Shown here: piece after piece, positions 62,913-64,000 of the stretch | Position numbering within the stretch: the first letter of the stretch is position 1 | Layout of the letters: each line of letters starts with the position of its first letter | NCBI GenBank assembly: GCA_964057225.1 | Contig: OZ059895.1 | Span: 7,378,001-7,442,000 of the forward strand | DNA length: 64,000 nucleotides | Source: Auanema rhodensis | Taxonomy: Eukaryota; Nematoda; Chromadorea; Rhabditida; Rhabditidae | Reading direction: 5' to 3' | The notes under the pieces: model-generated | What the model was told of the DNA's origin: nothing | What the model saw: only the letters and a program-made list of their open reading frames with translations | The model's database searches: none | Position numbers and translations under genes: made by a program

Positions 62913-63794
62913 GATGTTTATAGTCTAATTTATTTTCTCCTATATTATGATGTGTGATAGCCTTTTGCAATTCTCATGCTTGTTTTAAAATTCACGGTTT
63001 CTATTTGACGGTTGTTTATGTTGTTTTTTATGGGAAATACTACTTTCATCCTTACCCACAAGTTTAGAATCACTTCATGTGGTCTTAATTTGGTTTGGCT
63101 CTTGTTAAATCGTTGATAATAAATATTTTCCACTATTCTATTTCAATATACACCTTCAAATATACCAATAAACATAAGAAAAAGACTATTTGAATTAGCG
63201 GGCCTGGTCCTACTGCGAATGTCACATCCTACAGGCGTGGCGGTTGCGTTGCGGCTTTGACATAAGAAACGCTCCGTAGTTTATAAAGTTAGAGCATGGT
63301 ATATATATGCATTAATTTATTCATGCCTTTATTTGCATATTTTCATTATAGTTAGTTTTTTTCAAGCTTATTATGCATTAATACATAGTAAGCAAAGCTG
63401 CTGTTAACTGGAAAGACCCTGCTGACTCGGATGTGTTTTAAAATGGGTAGTTAGCAAAATTAATCTACCATAGTCGCACACAGTTACTTGTATATGTCTT
63501 TAATAAGCAATTATTATTATAATTAATGATGTATAAAGATTTTTTACTTACTGAAATATTCTTTAAAGTTCACAGAAAATCACTTATCGTACTGTCTAAT
63601 CTTTTAAAATGCTATCAAAAACTGGAAAATCAACTGCGAGCAGGTGGTGTGCCGCTCTTAAAAATTTTTTTGTGGTTTTTTGTTTTCAAACATCCTCTAA
63701 TTATATTGATAGTTCGTAACTTTCTCTTCTGACCCAAAGCTAAAGTTCTTATCATTGGAGCATTTAGATCAGGACGTGTAGAATCCTGTAGCAA
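62913..63794. other. Spacer between pdi-3 and the next gene
   Basis: 882 bp holding the pdi-3 3'-UTR to about 63140 and the upstream region of the right-hand gene. A GC-richer patch at 63198-63260 contains GGCGTGGCGG and may be that gene's promoter. A short plus-strand frame at 63526-63732 has no family support. The spacing is too long for a typical nematode operon. Confidence 0.6.
63118..63123 (+). terminator. pdi-3 polyadenylation signal AATAAA
   Basis: Canonical hexamer 206 bp after the pdi-3 stop; the expected cleavage site is about 63135-63145, in AT-rich sequence. Confidence 0.65.
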
Positions 63795-64000
63795 ATGTGG
63801 CAGGAGGAATCCGAAGATTCTTCCTCGAATTCGGATAATAGTGAGGATGATGCCGTGATTGAAGCTGCAAAGTCCGCAGAAGCAGTAAGTAAAAATTGAA
63901 TGATAAAATACTTGTGAAACAAAAATATTACATTTTTATAATCATTCAGGCCCAAGAAAATGATATGCTCTCACCCACAGAAGATGCTCAGGCCGGATCT
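63795..64000 (+). CDS. Amino terminus of an acidic Ser-rich protein, possibly CHD1-type helicase, 3'-partial
   Basis: Two exons (63795-63884 and 63950 to beyond 64000) joined in phase by GTAAGT and CATTCAG encode 47 residues. The first 30 are acidic and Ser-rich (EESEDSSSNSDNSEDDAVIE); the next exon continues AQENDMLSPTEDAQ. An in-frame TAG two codons upstream fixes the ATG, and an acceptor at 63766-63767 suggests trans-splicing. Sequence alone does not identify the protein. Acidic Ser-rich amino termini are common in CHD1 chromatin remodelers, and chd-1 is, as I remember it, next to pdi-3 in C. elegans, so chd-1 is the leading guess by synteny. Other nuclear acidic proteins remain possible. 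Confidence 0.7.

Noticed and set aside
1-64000. tRNA, rRNA, SL-RNA, CRISPR array, intact transposon or provirus
   Set aside because: No tRNA box pattern, no SL1-like leader, no spaced repeats, and no transposase, integrase or reverse-transcriptase motif seen by eye; small degenerate elements cannot be excluded.
60611-64000. pdi-3 and the right-hand gene as an operon
   Set aside because: The 882-bp spacer, with its own GC-rich patch and an AATAAA, is longer than the roughly 100-bp gaps typical of nematode operons.

Overview
The window reads as a chromosome segment from a nematode, probably a rhabditid-type worm. The evidence is an AT-rich background (roughly two thirds A+T by eye), mostly short introns of about 45-200 nt ending in TTTTAG or TTTCAG, GGA/CCA-rich codon use in the PDI gene, and a splice acceptor a few bases upstream of every start codon I could define (typical of spliced-leader trans-splicing). 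Four genes are supported. They are a spalt/SALL zinc-finger factor (sem-4 type, minus strand, 3' end beyond base 1), a ubiquilin (ubql-1 type, minus strand), an ERp57/PDI-3-type protein disulfide isomerase (plus strand), and the first 47 codons of an acidic protein (plus strand, running off the right edge) that may be chd-1. From memory, the C. elegans names are F15C11.1 (sem-4), F15C11.2 (ubql-1), H06O01.1 (pdi-3) and H06O01.2 (chd-1), so the gene order looks like old linkage that has been expanded.

Layout. Bases 1-5188 hold ten sem-4 exons. The first coding exon lies far away at 17308-17386 and carries the SALL amino-terminal SRRKQxKPQ motif, so sem-4 has a 12.1-kb first intron (5189-17307). 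From 17401 to about 54259 there is a 37-kb stretch with no gene I can defend. It consists of AT-rich DNA with many GA/CT microsatellites, ATG/GAC trinucleotide runs, TA runs and long G/C homopolymers, interrupted by small GC-richer islands. ubql-1 occupies 54260-60000 in 16 exons with one 3.2-kb intron. pdi-3 (60611-62912, 9 exons) is divergent from ubql-1 across a 610-bp shared promoter. The last gene starts at 63795.

The sem-4 intron and desert contain several short motifs repeated far above what base composition predicts. These are the full CRE palindrome TGACGTCA, including a perfect 28-bp dyad in sem-4 intron 1; GATTACGGTA and its CATACGGTAA variant; AP-2-like GCC-N3/4-GGC palindromes; and TATAGTTAA. 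The best reading is that much of this DNA is the cis-regulatory territory of sem-4, a developmental regulator. ubql-1 (ubiquitin/proteasome shuttle) and pdi-3 (ER oxidative folding) share a promoter with a CRE and a near-perfect ER-stress element, which suggests coordinated proteostasis control. I found no clear mobile element, CRISPR array, tRNA or rRNA. A few exon-like segments, and two plus-strand open blocks inside the large ubql-1 intron, remain unidentified.
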